Source: a virus. Taken from it: a stretch of DNA of 60,922 nucleotides. Numbering within the stretch: position 1 is the stretch's first letter; the number at the start of each line of letters is the position of its first letter. Of the stretch, positions 30,296-39,742 are shown piece by piece. A program made the translations under genes and the position numbers. The stretch covers positions 1-60,922 of IMG/VR virus record IMGVR_UViG_3300025141_015004. One strand, written 5' to 3'. The notes beneath the pieces were generated by a model. The model made no database searches and was not told where the DNA came from. It was given only the letters and a program-made list of their open reading frames with translations.

Positions 30296-31225
30296 ATGAA
30301 AAACGAAAAAATATTTATAACCGGCGGCGCCGGGTTTCTGGGCAGGAATTTAGTAGATAGGTTACACAAAGATAACGAAATAACAATTTATTCTAGAGAC
30401 GAAGCCAAACATTATTATATGAAAAAAGACTATCCAAACGTCAATTTTTCCATTGGCGACATTAGAAATAAAGATCTTCTAATCAGAAAATCAAAAAATC
30501 ATACTGTTGGAATCTTTGCTGCTTCATTAAAACAGATCGAGGCTTGCAATAGCGATTATGAAGAAGCTTCTAGAATAATAATTGATGGCGCATTTAATTC
30601 TAGGCTAGCCGCAGAACAAAACAATTTCAAATCTGCCTGCTTTATATCATCAGATAAAAGTAGAGCTGCAACAACATTATATGGCGCTATGAAATATGTT
30701 GCGGGTGAGGGGTTTATATCTGGTAGATCTAGTTGCAAATTAACAACAGCTATATATGGAAATGTGATGAATTCTAGCGGCTCTATAATTCCATTAATAT
30801 GGAATTTTATAAAAAAAGGAGCTACCTTGGAATTATATGGCGATGAAATGACTAGGTTTTTATTAGATGTTAAAGATGCTATTGACTTGATAATGAAATC
30901 TGTAAACTATGAAAATTGCAATATTGTTCCGATAGCTAATTCTTTCAAAATTAAAGATTTGTTCGATATATACGAAGAAGAATTTGGATTGTCATATAGA
31001 GTTACCGAACCTAGAGTTGGTGAAAAGATTCATGAAATAATGGCGTCTAGTGAAGAAATTAGAAGAATGGAATTGATAGAAAAAGAAGGCATTTATTTAT
31101 TATATCCAAAGAAAAATATAAATAAGATAAATTTTATTAATAATGAATATTCGTCTAGGGATTATTGCTTATCCAAGGATGATTTATGCAAATTTTTGAA
31201 AACTAAGAATTTTTATCAAAAATGA
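30296..31225 (+). CDS. Polysaccharide biosynthesis SDR (PF02719-like, CapE/PseB type)
   Basis: 309 aa. TGGAGFLGRN binds NAD(P); FAASLKQIEACNSDYEEA matches the AAxKQ...E pattern of PF02719, and SSDKSRAATTLYGAMK holds the Tyr-x3-Lys pair. YGNVMNSSGSIIP and TRFLLDVKDA complete it. Members act as UDP-GlcNAc 4,6-dehydratases or related enzymes. The next gene is an RmlD-type reductase, as in UDP-L-FucNAc pathways (CapE/CapF). Confidence 0.75.
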   Translation: MKNEKIFITGGAGFLGRNLVDRLHKDNEITIYSRDEAKHYYMKKDYPNVNFSIGDIRNKDLLIRKSKNHTVGIFAASLKQIEACNSDYEEASRIIIDGAFNSRLAAEQNNFKSACFISSDKSRAATTLYGAMKYVAGEGFISGRSSCKLTTAIYGNVMNSSGSIIPLIWNFIKKGATLELYGDEMTRFLLDVKDAIDLIMKSVNYENCNIVPIANSFKIKDLFDIYEEEFGLSYRVTEPRVGEKIHEIMASSEEIRRMELIEKEGIYLLYPKKNINKINFINNEYSSRDYCLSKDDLCKFLKTKNFYQK

Positions 31226-32043
31226 AAATAATAATATTTGGCTCAAATGGAATGTTAGGAAGTTATTTAAAACTTCATCTGGAAAAAGAATATAGCGTTA
31301 TGGCATTAACTAGGAAGGATATTGACTTATCATTCATCGATGAAGCAAGGTTATTAGCTTTTATGTTTGACAATATAGCTGCGAACGATGTTGTGGTGAA
31401 CGCATGCGGAGTTATAAAGCAGAGAGATTATAACGTGATTGAAATGTTGATGGTCAATAGTATTTTCCCTCATATTTTGGCAAAATTTAAAAAATATGTT
31501 GGATGTGATATTATACATATAACAACCGATTGCGTGTTTAGCGGTTCTAGGGGAGGTTATGTGGAATCAGATAATCACGACTGTATCGACGACTATGGCA
31601 AAAGCAAATCTTTGGGTGAAAATTTAACAATAACGAATATCAGAACGTCAATAATTGGAGAAGAGAAATTAAACAAAAGATCTTTACTTGAGTGGGTTAT
31701 TTCCAATAAGGGGAGAGCTATTGACGGCTATCAAAATCACTTCTGGAATGGCATAACTTGTTTGGAATTATCAAAATTGATTAAAAATATTATAAAAAAT
31801 AATTCATTTTGGTCCGGTGTGAAGCATGTATTTTCGCCTGATATTGTTTCTAAATATGAACTGGTTACTATGATAAATGACGTTTATGATTTAAATATGA
31901 CTATAAGTAAAAAGCAAACTGATAAATGTTATAGGGATTTGTCAACATCCATGGAAAGAGTGATCGAAAAACCTCTATATGAGCAAATACTGGAATTAAA
32001 AGATTTTAATTTAAAAGAGAAAATAAAGGATAGGAAATTATGA
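31222..32043 (+). CDS. RmlD-type sugar reductase
   Basis: 273 aa. IIFGSNGMLGSYL is the cofactor motif, VVNACGVI and TTDCVFSG the middle motifs, and DDYGKSKSLGE carries Tyr-x3-Lys. This is the dTDP-4-dehydrorhamnose reductase fold. It overlaps its PF02719 neighbour by 4 nt, so the two may form one dehydratase-reductase pair (CapE-CapF-like, without the CapF cupin). A second RmlD-like gene lies at 35244. Confidence 0.75.
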   Translation: MKIIIFGSNGMLGSYLKLHLEKEYSVMALTRKDIDLSFIDEARLLAFMFDNIAANDVVVNACGVIKQRDYNVIEMLMVNSIFPHILAKFKKYVGCDIIHITTDCVFSGSRGGYVESDNHDCIDDYGKSKSLGENLTITNIRTSIIGEEKLNKRSLLEWVISNKGRAIDGYQNHFWNGITCLELSKLIKNIIKNNSFWSGVKHVFSPDIVSKYELVTMINDVYDLNMTISKKQTDKCYRDLSTSMERVIEKPLYEQILELKDFNLKEKIKDRKL

Positions 32044-32951
32044 TAGTAAATGAGCTATATAATGGATCGGGCCTTGGCAACCAACTATGGAGATATACCG
32101 TCACAAGAGTAATTGCCTTAAATAATGGTTATGAATATGGTATAATGAATCCACAAAAATTCAAGGCGCCAAGAATAATGAATTTAGATTTTGGTAAAGA
32201 AGTCATAGGGGGCTCAGGCCCGGAAGGAGGGCCACCAACTTCATTACCAGAGGGGATTGAAAGATACTACGAAGAAAAGGCGCTTATTCATCCAGATTTT
32301 AATTGTGATTGTAGGTTATACGATCCAGATTTGGCAAACATTTCGGATAATACAAAGATTGATGGTAACATGGAATCAGAAAAATATTTAGAAGGAAGAA
32401 AGGATGAAGTTAGGCAGTGGCTTAAAATAAGAGATGATAAGCAAATTCGCAGTCTTTCCAGAGATAATATTTGCATCTTGTCCTTCCGCGGCGGCGAATA
32501 TATTGGGGTAAAAGATTTATTTTTGCCACAATCTTATTGGCATAATGCCATGAAAATAATGAAACAGCGCAATCCAAATATGCAATTTAAAGTAATAACT
32601 GATGATCCATACACGGCAAAAGGAATGTTTCCTGATCTTTCTGTGTTTCACTATAATACAGAAGTTGATTGGGTACTCGTTAGAAATGCTAAGAACATTA
32701 TAATGTCGAATTCTAGCTTTGCTTGGATTCCAACTTGGATTAACGATGAAATTTTAAATGTTATTGCCCCAAAGTATTGGGGAAGGCACAATGTTTCAGA
32801 TGGATTTTGGGCCCAAGGAGATTCTTTGACAAAAGGTTGGGAATATCTTGATAGAGAAGGCAGCCTTTTTTCTTATGAAGAATGTAAAAGAGAGAAAGAT
32901 AGGTATGAAGAAGATAATATTGAGCTTTATAAAATTTATGGGAGAGGGTGA
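32040..32951 (+). CDS. GT11-like fucosyltransferase
   Basis: 303 aa. NGSGLGNQLWRY matches the GT11 start, ILSFRGGEYIG replaces the usual HxRRGDY, and MSNSSFAWIPTWIN then VIAPKYWGRHN matches the C-terminal motif. The second Arg/His pattern of the donor site is changed, so specificity may differ from the gene at 24923. It overlaps both neighbours. Confidence 0.75.
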   Translation: MIVNELYNGSGLGNQLWRYTVTRVIALNNGYEYGIMNPQKFKAPRIMNLDFGKEVIGGSGPEGGPPTSLPEGIERYYEEKALIHPDFNCDCRLYDPDLANISDNTKIDGNMESEKYLEGRKDEVRQWLKIRDDKQIRSLSRDNICILSFRGGEYIGVKDLFLPQSYWHNAMKIMKQRNPNMQFKVITDDPYTAKGMFPDLSVFHYNTEVDWVLVRNAKNIIMSNSSFAWIPTWINDEILNVIAPKYWGRHNVSDGFWAQGDSLTKGWEYLDREGSLFSYEECKREKDRYEEDNIELYKIYGRG

Positions 32952-33811
32952 TGAAGCCAAAAATATATGATTGTTTTCCGTTTTTTAATGAATTAGATCT
33001 TCTAGAGATAAGATTAAATTATTTAGACTCGGTAGTTGATTATTTTGTTCTGTGTGAATCCAAAGTGACCTTTTCTGGAATTTCAAAAAAGTTATTTTAT
33101 GAAGAAAATAAAGAACTTTTTAAAGAGTTCGAACATAAAATAATACATGTAATAGTAGATGATACGCCACAGGAATTAATTGGTGTCGACCCATTTAGAA
33201 CGGACCAGCACCAGAGAAATTCTATTATCAAGGGGTTACAAAATTGTTCTGACGATGATATAATTATAACGAGTGATCTAGATGAGTTTCCGAATTTTAA
33301 TAGAATCAAGAATCTTAAAGAGTTTTATAAGCCAAACATTTTATTTCATCTGGCGCAGGGCATGTATTACTATTATTTTAATCTTAGAGAAACATCTGGA
33401 AATTTATTGTCCCACAGCGGAGAATTTGAAGGAATTAAAAATAAAAAGTGGTTGGGAACAAAAATTTGTAATTATGGATTTTTAAAAGAACATGGAGTTG
33501 ACAAGTTAAGGCATCCTTCTTTGAGGGAAGGTGGCACGAGAATTGATCAAGGCGGTTGGCACTTTACATATGTTGGAGGACACAAAGAAACAACGGCGAA
33601 ACAGAGGGTGTTATTGAAAATAGAATGTGCCGCACATCAGGAGTTTAATAATTCATTTTATAAGACAAATGTGCATAAAAACATAGAAGAGAATAAGGAT
33701 GTATTTTTTAGAGATTCTAAATTTGAAATTGTAGAGTTGGATGGCAATTTTCCTGATTATATTGTCAAGAATAGAAATAAATTTAAGCATTTAATTAAAG
33801 AGTTAGAATGA
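32951..33811 (+). CDS. GT17-like N-acetylglucosaminyltransferase
   Basis: 286 aa from the ATG at 32951, which overlaps the upstream stop (TGATG) and has GGGAGAGGG before it. IYDCFPFFNELDLLEIRLN and DYFVLCESKVTFSG open the domain; DQHQRNSIIKGL and IITSDLDEFPN follow; GGWHFTYVGG ends it. This order is that of GT17 (beta-1,4-N-acetylglucosaminyltransferase-like), widespread in large viruses. The last Asp-x-Asp is the metal site. Confidence 0.85.
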   Translation: MKPKIYDCFPFFNELDLLEIRLNYLDSVVDYFVLCESKVTFSGISKKLFYEENKELFKEFEHKIIHVIVDDTPQELIGVDPFRTDQHQRNSIIKGLQNCSDDDIIITSDLDEFPNFNRIKNLKEFYKPNILFHLAQGMYYYYFNLRETSGNLLSHSGEFEGIKNKKWLGTKICNYGFLKEHGVDKLRHPSLREGGTRIDQGGWHFTYVGGHKETTAKQRVLLKIECAAHQEFNNSFYKTNVHKNIEENKDVFFRDSKFEIVELDGNFPDYIVKNRNKFKHLIKELE

Positions 33812-33812
33812 A

Positions 33813-34349
33813 ATGAAAAATATTTTTAAGGATATTAAAGTTTTTAATCCTAAAGTATTTGTTGACAAAAGAGGGATATTTTTTGAGTCTTATAGCTTCG
33901 AGATGGAGGGAATTTTAAAGCAAGAATTTGCACAAGACAATCATTCTTACTCTTATAAAAATGTTATAAGAGGTCTTCATTACCAGTGGGACAAGCCTAT
34001 GGGGAAATTTGTTCGTGTTGCGAGTGGAGCAATTATAGATTATTTTGTAGACATCAGAAAAGACTCTCCAACATATGGACAATACGATTCTATCCATTTA
34101 AGTGGGGAAAACAAAATTGCTATTTGGATTCCGCCGGGATTTGCACATGGCTTTGAGACATTGGAAGACAGCGCAATTGTGTTATATAAATGCACGGCAT
34201 TCTATAACAAAGGTGGTGAATCAGGAATTAATCCGCTTGATAAACAAATTAATATTCCATGGAAAATGGATAAATCAGATATGATAATATCGGATAAAGA
34301 CGCGAGTTCGCAAACATTTGCTGAATATTCTTTGGAGCCTAAATTTTAA
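33813..34349 (+). CDS. rmlC: dTDP-4-dehydrorhamnose 3,5-epimerase
   Basis: 178 aa, the normal RmlC length. Cupin fold with KRGIFFESY, IRGLHYQW (catalytic His), YFVDIRKDSPTYGQ, WIPPGFAHGF and YKCTAFYNK. It epimerises C3 and C5 of dTDP-4-keto-6-deoxyglucose. The next gene (RmlB) makes its substrate. RmlA is not in the window, so dTDP-glucose must come from the host or from elsewhere in the phage. Confidence 0.9.
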   Translation: MKNIFKDIKVFNPKVFVDKRGIFFESYSFEMEGILKQEFAQDNHSYSYKNVIRGLHYQWDKPMGKFVRVASGAIIDYFVDIRKDSPTYGQYDSIHLSGENKIAIWIPPGFAHGFETLEDSAIVLYKCTAFYNKGGESGINPLDKQINIPWKMDKSDMIISDKDASSQTFAEYSLEPKF

Positions 34350-34362
34350 GAAGGAGAAAAAA

Positions 34363-35253
34363 ATGAAAATTGTTGTAACTGGTGGTAGAGGATTTATAGG
34401 AAGCCACTTTGTTGAACGAGCTTTGATAGAAGGCCATAGTATTGTCGATATTGATAAGCTTGGATATGCTTCAAACGCAGAACTTCCATGGGATAATCAC
34501 CCAGATTATAAATTTATTGAAGAAGATATTAGCGAAATTAATCATATTCCCTTTTGTGATGTGTTAGTTAATTTTGCAGCAGAAAGCCATGTTGATAATT
34601 CTATTAATGATACTGATCCATTTGTTAAGAGTAATGTGATTGGTGTGCATAATTTGCTTGAATTGGTGAGAGGGAAACCTTCTTATGAACGGCCTTTGTT
34701 TTTTCATATAAGCACAGATGAAGTATACGGAGATATATTGGAGGGAGAATTTTCAGAAGAAGATAAACTAACGCCCAGCAATCCATATTCTGCAACGAAA
34801 GCGGCCGCTGAAATGCTTGTTTTAGCATATAATCGCACATATGGCATAGACTATATTATATCGAGAAGCAGCAACAATTATGGCGATCGACAATATGAGG
34901 AAAAATTAATTCCAAAATGCATTTCCAGCATCAAGGGGAATAAAAAAATACCAATTCACGGAGATGGAACATATATTAGGGATTGGCTTTATGTAAAAGA
35001 TAATGTGGATGGGATATTCGCCATTATTGAAAGTGGTGTGAAGAACGAAATTTATAACATTTCTGCTGAAAATTATATGACCAATCTTGAAGTTGCAGAT
35101 ACGATTTTGTCTTGGCATGATCGCACTAGAGAAATGATACGATTTGTTGAAAATCGATGGGGCCAAGATTTGCGATATGCAGTCACTTCTTTGAAATTAA
35201 GGAATTTGGGCTGGAAACCAAAACATGAAAAAGGCTTGTTTAAATGGTTTTAA
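34363..35253 (+). CDS. rmlB: dTDP-glucose 4,6-dehydratase
   Basis: 296 aa from the ATG at 34363 with AAGGAG at ideal spacing; an upstream in-frame start at 34318 overlaps rmlC. TGGRGFIGSHFVERAL binds NAD; NFAAESHVDNSI, HISTDEVYGD and NPYSATK (Tyr-x3-Lys) are the RmlB hallmarks; SRSSNNYGDRQYEEKLIP follows. It is shorter at the C-terminus than typical RmlB (about 350 aa). The end overlaps the next start by 10 nt. Confidence 0.9.
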   Translation: MKIVVTGGRGFIGSHFVERALIEGHSIVDIDKLGYASNAELPWDNHPDYKFIEEDISEINHIPFCDVLVNFAAESHVDNSINDTDPFVKSNVIGVHNLLELVRGKPSYERPLFFHISTDEVYGDILEGEFSEEDKLTPSNPYSATKAAAEMLVLAYNRTYGIDYIISRSSNNYGDRQYEEKLIPKCISSIKGNKKIPIHGDGTYIRDWLYVKDNVDGIFAIIESGVKNEIYNISAENYMTNLEVADTILSWHDRTREMIRFVENRWGQDLRYAVTSLKLRNLGWKPKHEKGLFKWF

Positions 35254-35942
35254 AGCCCTTAAAAAAAGTATTTTTAACCGGCGGAAGCGGAACTCTCGGT
35301 ATTGAAATGAGAAAAAAATCTCCTCAATTGATTGCGCCTTCGAAGGATGAATGTAATATACTTTTGCTTGGGCAAATTGAGAAAAACTTAGACATTTATA
35401 AGCCAGAGATTTTCATACATGCCGCCGGATTTACCAACGTCAAGAGCGCTGAAGAAGACTCTGATAACTGTATTGATATTAATGTGATGGGAACTATTAA
35501 TGTCATTAAAGCATGTCGAAAGAGGGGGATAAAGTTGGTATTTATTTCTACTGATTATGTCTTTGATGGGAAAAGGGGGTATTATAAACTAGATGATCCC
35601 ATTAATCCGTTATCATATTATGCTAAGACAAAAGGAGCAGCAGAATTAATTGTTCGAACTTACCCAAATCATTTAATTATACGAACTTCGTTTTTTGGGT
35701 ATGATTTTCCTTATGATAAAGCTTTAATTGATCAATGGACAACAAAAGACTATGTTGATATAATTGCGCCAAAAATATTAAAAGAGGCCATGAGTAATAA
35801 GATTGGCGTTGTTCATGTCGGATCCGAACGAAGAAGCATATATGAAATAGCAAAAACACGAAACCCTTCTGTTAAAGAGTTCAAAATGGAAAATATTAAT
35901 TTTCCAATCCCTAGAGATGTTAGCTTAGAGGTGTGTAAATGA
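35244..35942 (+). CDS. RmlD-like dTDP-4-dehydrorhamnose reductase (short)
   Basis: 232 aa against about 290 usual. FLTGGSGTLGIEM, HAAGFTNVKSAEED, FISTDYVFDGKRG and SYYAKTKGAAE (Tyr-x3-Lys) fit RmlD. The C-terminal substrate part is reduced. With RmlB and RmlC next to it, this is the likely last step to dTDP-L-rhamnose or a related sugar. Overlaps the cytidylyltransferase gene by 4 nt. Confidence 0.8.
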   Translation: MVLKPLKKVFLTGGSGTLGIEMRKKSPQLIAPSKDECNILLLGQIEKNLDIYKPEIFIHAAGFTNVKSAEEDSDNCIDINVMGTINVIKACRKRGIKLVFISTDYVFDGKRGYYKLDDPINPLSYYAKTKGAAELIVRTYPNHLIIRTSFFGYDFPYDKALIDQWTTKDYVDIIAPKILKEAMSNKIGVVHVGSERRSIYEIAKTRNPSVKEFKMENINFPIPRDVSLEVCK

Positions 35943-36367
35943 AAAATAATGTGAGTGATTTAAAAACGGGCTTCATAGCAGGTTCGTTTGATTTAGTCCA
36001 TCCCGGGTATATAAAGATGTTCGAGGATGCAAAGAGAGTATGTGATTTTTTAATTGTAGCCCTACACGACGATCCGTCATCCGAAAGACCTCATAAAAAT
36101 AAGCCCGTACAGACGGTAAAAGAGAGAGGAATAATTTTAGGTGCTATTAAACATATTGATGACATCGTTTGTTATAAAACAGAAGATGATTTATATAATC
36201 TATTGCAAGAGCTTAGGCCAGATGTTAGAATATTAGGATCTGACTATAAAAGTAATCCGAATTATACTGGCTATGATCTCAACATTCCTATTTATTTTCA
36301 TAGTCGAGATCACCGCTGGTCGTGCAGTGAACTAAAGAGCCGGATCATACTAGAGGCTTCCAAATGA
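35939..36367 (+). CDS. Cytidylyltransferase-like nucleotidylyltransferase
   Basis: 142 aa, the size of TagD/RfaE-C type enzymes. GSFDLVHPGYIKMFEDAK is the HxGH region, here HPGY, so the last His is Tyr. ALHDDPSSERPHK and later RSRDHRWSCSELKSRI (the ISSTxxR-like region is SCSELKSR) complete the fold. It would activate a sugar or polyol phosphate with CTP, ATP or GTP; which one is not clear. Confidence 0.75.
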   Translation: MKNNVSDLKTGFIAGSFDLVHPGYIKMFEDAKRVCDFLIVALHDDPSSERPHKNKPVQTVKERGIILGAIKHIDDIVCYKTEDDLYNLLQELRPDVRILGSDYKSNPNYTGYDLNIPIYFHSRDHRWSCSELKSRIILEASK

Positions 36368-37284
36368 GTGTAATATTAATAACTGGTGGATCCGGCATGG
36401 TAGGTACAGCCGTAAAGCACGTATTGCCTAATGCTTTATACCCGACTAGAAAGGAACTCCCTTTAAGCGAAAACGTTGTCTTTAAAGATGTTGATTATAT
36501 TATTCATCTGGCAGCCAAGGTCGGAGGGGTTAAAGCAAACATCGATTTTATGGGGGAGTTTTATTACGAAAATGAAAGAATCAACCAAAATGTTCTGCAA
36601 GCGGCAAAAGAAGCTGGTGTTAAAAAGGTTATATCCCTTCTATCAACTTGTGTATATCCGAATTCCTCACATATACCTCGTTATCCTCTTATAGAAGAAT
36701 ATTTGCATCTGGGGCCCCCACATATTTCGAATTACGGATATGCATATGCAAAGCGCATGGTTGACGTAATGTCCCGCGCTTATCGAGAACAATATGGATG
36801 CAATTTTATAACTGCTATTCCAAACAATCTTTATGGAGAAAATGATAATTTTGATTTAGAAGACAGCCATGTCATTCCAGCATTAATGAGAAAAATATGG
36901 GAAGCAAAAATAAATAATAAGCCTTCCGTGGAATGTTGGGGCGATGGCTCTCCATTAAGAGAATTTACATACTCAGAAGATATTGCAAGGATATTAATGT
37001 TTTTAATGGACAACTATAATGAAAAAGATCCGATAAATATAGGAAACACAGAAGAATATTCCATTAGAGATGTAGTATTCCTTCTATGTCAATATTTTAA
37101 ATATGACGGAAAAATCATTTGGAATACTAATATGCCTTCCGGCCAGTTGAGAAAGCCCACTAATAATCAGAAGCTTCTTGATTTGGGGTGGAAAGAGGAG
37201 TGGTATACGCCGTTCAAAAGTGGTTTAAAAAAAACTTGTGAATGGTTTATAATGAACTATCCAAGTGTTCGAGGTATTAAGTGA
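36364..37284 (+). CDS. fcl: GDP-L-fucose synthase
   Basis: 306 aa. [48 protein letters not shown] (Tyr-x3-Lys) and [10 protein letters not shown] with [10 protein letters not shown] are diagnostic of Fcl/WcaG. It turns GDP-4-keto-6-deoxymannose into GDP-L-fucose by epimerisation and NADPH reduction. Gmd, the preceding step, is the next gene (4-nt overlap). Its product would feed the two GT11 enzymes. Confidence 0.9.
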   Translation: MSVILITGGSGMVGTAVKHVLPNALYPTRKELPLSENVVFKDVDYIIHLAAKVGGVKANIDFMGEFYYENERINQNVLQAAKEAGVKKVISLLSTCVYPNSSHIPRYPLIEEYLHLGPPHISNYGYAYAKRMVDVMSRAYREQYGCNFITAIPNNLYGENDNFDLEDSHVIPALMRKIWEAKINNKPSVECWGDGSPLREFTYSEDIARILMFLMDNYNEKDPINIGNTEEYSIRDVVFLLCQYFKYDGKIIWNTNMPSGQLRKPTNNQKLLDLGWKEEWYTPFKSGLKKTCEWFIMNYPSVRGIK

Positions 37285-38264
37285 AGACAGCAATTATAAC
37301 AGGTATTACCGGACAAGACGGTTCTTATTTAGTAGAGCTTTTGCTAGAAAAGGGGTATTGTGTAGTCGGATGTAAAAGAAGAACCTCTCTTATATGCACA
37401 GAAAGAATAAATGATGTTTATGAACATCCTAATTTTAAATTAGAATATTTTGATCTAAACGACGTGGGAAATATTTATAGGCTTTTATCTAAATATAAGC
37501 CTGATGAATTTTATAATCTTGCAGCACAATCTCATGTTAGAGTATCTTTTGATATTCCAGAACACACAGTTGATGGTGTAGCCATGGGAACTCTGAGGAT
37601 ATTGGAGGCTATTAGGAACATTTTACCCACTTGCAAGTTTTATCAAGCTTCATCTTCTGAGATGTTCGGAGATAATCCGGAATTTCCGCAAAACGAAACG
37701 ACCCGACTTATGCCAGCTTCACCTTATGCGTGTGCAAAAGTTTTTGCACATAATTTAGTGAGAAATTATAGACAATCTTATGGGCTGCATGCTTCAAGCG
37801 GTATTTTGTTTAATCACGAATCTCCCAGAAGAGGAGAAACTTTTGTAACTCGAAAGATTACAATTGCAGCCGCTAGAATTAAGTTAGGATTGCAGGATAA
37901 ATTATATCTTGGTAATCTCGAGGCCAAAAGAGACTGGGGATTCGCCGGCGACTATGTTGAAGCGATGTGGCTAATGTTACAAAAAAAGTCACCAGATGAT
38001 TATGTAATAGCGACCGGCGAAACATGTACCGTTAAAGCGTTTCTAGAGGAGGTTTTTGCTCATGCAGGGCTCGAGGTGGAAAAACATATAAAAATCGATG
38101 AGCGGCTTTATAGACCCCATGAGGTACCTCTCCTGTGGGGAGACTGTTCGAAAGCCAAAAAAGAACTTAAATGGGAACCCAAGGTGAAATTTAAAGATTT
38201 GGCAAAAATGATGTATGACAGCGATTATATGCTTGAATGTCAAAAATTGAGATTAATGCCTTGA
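37281..38264 (+). CDS. gmd: GDP-mannose 4,6-dehydratase
   Basis: 327 aa, GTG start. [41 protein letters not shown] and [12 protein letters not shown], then [17 protein letters not shown] and [16 protein letters not shown], are the Gmd signature. It makes GDP-4-keto-6-deoxymannose from GDP-mannose. No ManB/ManC homolog is seen, so GDP-mannose must come from the host. It is the last gene of the glycan operon; the next gene starts 25 nt later. Confidence 0.92.
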   Translation: MKTAIITGITGQDGSYLVELLLEKGYCVVGCKRRTSLICTERINDVYEHPNFKLEYFDLNDVGNIYRLLSKYKPDEFYNLAAQSHVRVSFDIPEHTVDGVAMGTLRILEAIRNILPTCKFYQASSSEMFGDNPEFPQNETTRLMPASPYACAKVFAHNLVRNYRQSYGLHASSGILFNHESPRRGETFVTRKITIAAARIKLGLQDKLYLGNLEAKRDWGFAGDYVEAMWLMLQKKSPDDYVIATGETCTVKAFLEEVFAHAGLEVEKHIKIDERLYRPHEVPLLWGDCSKAKKELKWEPKVKFKDLAKMMYDSDYMLECQKLRLMP

Positions 38265-38289
38265 CATATTTTAACAAAGGAGAATTAAA

Positions 38290-38490
38290 ATGAAACTTTC
38301 ACATCAAGCAATGGGAGCTGTAATGCTGGCCCTTCAGAATTCAATTCTAGAACAAACGGATATTGTCCCGGTTTTAGAGGGCTTTGACTTTGATCTTACT
38401 GATAATAACGATTTGGTGGTCATAAACCCCCCGCAAGCCAAAATTTCGGATGAAATAGCAAAACAATTGAAGGCCGAGGCGGATGCCTAA
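38290..38490 (+). CDS. Conserved small phage protein
   Basis: 66 aa. MKLSHQAMGAVMLALQNSIL then LEGFDFDLTDNNDLVVINPP. Short proteins with this layout are common just before the late-gene block of T4-like marine phages (from memory); no function is known. AAAGGAG precedes the ATG. First gene after the sugar cassette; overlaps the zinc-ribbon gene by 8 nt. Confidence 0.7.
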   Translation: MKLSHQAMGAVMLALQNSILEQTDIVPVLEGFDFDLTDNNDLVVINPPQAKISDEIAKQLKAEADA

Positions 38491-38746
38491 ATATGATTAT
38501 CAATGCAAAAAATGCGGTTTTGTATTTGAATTTCGCCATGAAATTAGAGAAAAACTTGAAAAACACCCCAAATGCGAACAAAAAGAGTGCGATATACACA
38601 AAGTTCCGAGTTTTTTTAGATTATTTATCCCGCTTCAGAAAAAATCTAACCGCAAGCCCGGTGAATTGGTCAAGAAACACATCGAAGAGGCGAAAGAGGA
38701 GATTAAAGACCAAAAAAAAGAACTAGGAAAGGAATTAGATAAATGA
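38483..38746 (+). CDS. FmdB-type zinc-ribbon protein
   Basis: 87 aa. MPKYDYQCKKCGFVFEF is the FmdB-like start with CxxC at residues 8 and 11; the second pair is CEQKEC (C-x4-C rather than C-x2-C). The C-terminal half is a Lys/Glu-rich helix. Such proteins lie near late regulators in T4-like phages. It is probably a nucleic-acid or protein-binding zinc protein. Overlaps the next gene by 4 nt. Confidence 0.75.
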   Translation: MPKYDYQCKKCGFVFEFRHEIREKLEKHPKCEQKECDIHKVPSFFRLFIPLQKKSNRKPGELVKKHIEEAKEEIKDQKKELGKELDK

Positions 38747-39069
38747 TAATAATTTTATATAGCGTTATAATAACGTTGTTGGTTCTTTTTTGTTTTTTTT
38801 ATATTCGATATTTGCTACAGAAGCTTGTTTTCTTCGCCGAAAACATCGATAATTTGAGAGAGGAGGTTCAAGAATATGTCGTCCATCTTAAATCTTTATA
38901 CGAAATGGAAATGTTCTACGGCGATGAGACAATCGAGGCCTTGATTAGCCACACAGTTCATGTTTTAAATAAAATAGAAGATTTTGAAGATTTTTATTCT
39001 CTCCTCGCGGATCCAATCATAGAATCAGAGGAGGAAAATTATGAGTCAGAAGAAAATTCGTCGTCGTAG
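38743..39069 (+). CDS. Membrane-anchored acidic protein
   Basis: 108 aa. A single N-terminal membrane segment (ILYSVIITLLVLFCFFYIRY) precedes an amphipathic helix (LREEVQEYVVHLKSLYEMEM) and an acidic Ser-rich tail (EEENYESEENSSS). Proteins of this plan occur next to gp55 in other marine phages (from memory). Its last 29 nt overlap the gp55-like gene. Confidence 0.65.
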   Translation: MIIILYSVIITLLVLFCFFYIRYLLQKLVFFAENIDNLREEVQEYVVHLKSLYEMEMFYGDETIEALISHTVHVLNKIEDFEDFYSLLADPIIESEEENYESEENSSS

Positions 39070-39742
39070 GAGGAAGGGAAAATCAAAAAAATATTTTACA
39101 CAAGTTCATGAAGATGCCATTGTTAAATATGCTATGTCAGAAGATATCAGAATAAGAACAAAGCTTTATAAAGAGTTAATACGACCAGTTTTCCACGAAA
39201 TGGTTGATAAAATTGTATATACCTACAAATTTAATAATTTACCAAACGTCGATTGCCTCAAGGAAGAGTGCAAGATTTGGCTTGTCACCATCCTAGAAAA
39301 ATTTGATCCCTCTAAGGGACATAAGGCTTTCTCTTATTTTTCCGTTATAACTAAAAATTGGTTTATCCAAAAAACCAAAAAGAATAAAACCAAACTCATT
39401 CGAGAAATTGAATTCGAAAATATCCATACAGTTCAAGAAAAATTAGTTGTCATTAATGAATATCATAATTTAAGGGAAAAGGAAGAATTTTTTATGCTTT
39501 TAAAGGTTGAAATTGTTAAATGGAAGGCCATGAATTTAAGATCAAATGAATTAAGAGTCATAGAAGCAATCCAAATTCTTTTTGAAGAGAGAGATAACAT
39601 CGAAATTTTTAATAAAAAAGCTATTTACTTGTATCTGAGAGAAATTACTGGAATGAATACAAAACAAATAGTAAATAATTTAAACAAAATCAGACAGAGA
39701 TACAAGACTTTTAAATCTAAGTGGGATGACGGAGAACTTTAA
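39041..39742 (+). CDS. 55: Late-transcription sigma factor, T4 gp55-like
   Basis: 233 aa. The N-terminus is basic (KKIRRRRRKGKSKK). FDPSKGHKAFSYFSVITKNW (about residues 87-106) is the sigma region-2 core, matching the Y/F-x-S-Y-x-x-W-type motif of gp55 and sigma70 relatives. The C-terminal half is helical; gp55 uses it to contact the clamp. It would direct host RNA polymerase to phage late promoters. AGAGGAGG precedes the ATG. It lies next to the baseplate genes, as expected. Confidence 0.82.
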   Translation: MSQKKIRRRRRKGKSKKYFTQVHEDAIVKYAMSEDIRIRTKLYKELIRPVFHEMVDKIVYTYKFNNLPNVDCLKEECKIWLVTILEKFDPSKGHKAFSYFSVITKNWFIQKTKKNKTKLIREIEFENIHTVQEKLVVINEYHNLREKEEFFMLLKVEIVKWKAMNLRSNELRVIEAIQILFEERDNIEIFNKKAIYLYLREITGMNTKQIVNNLNKIRQRYKTFKSKWDDGEL

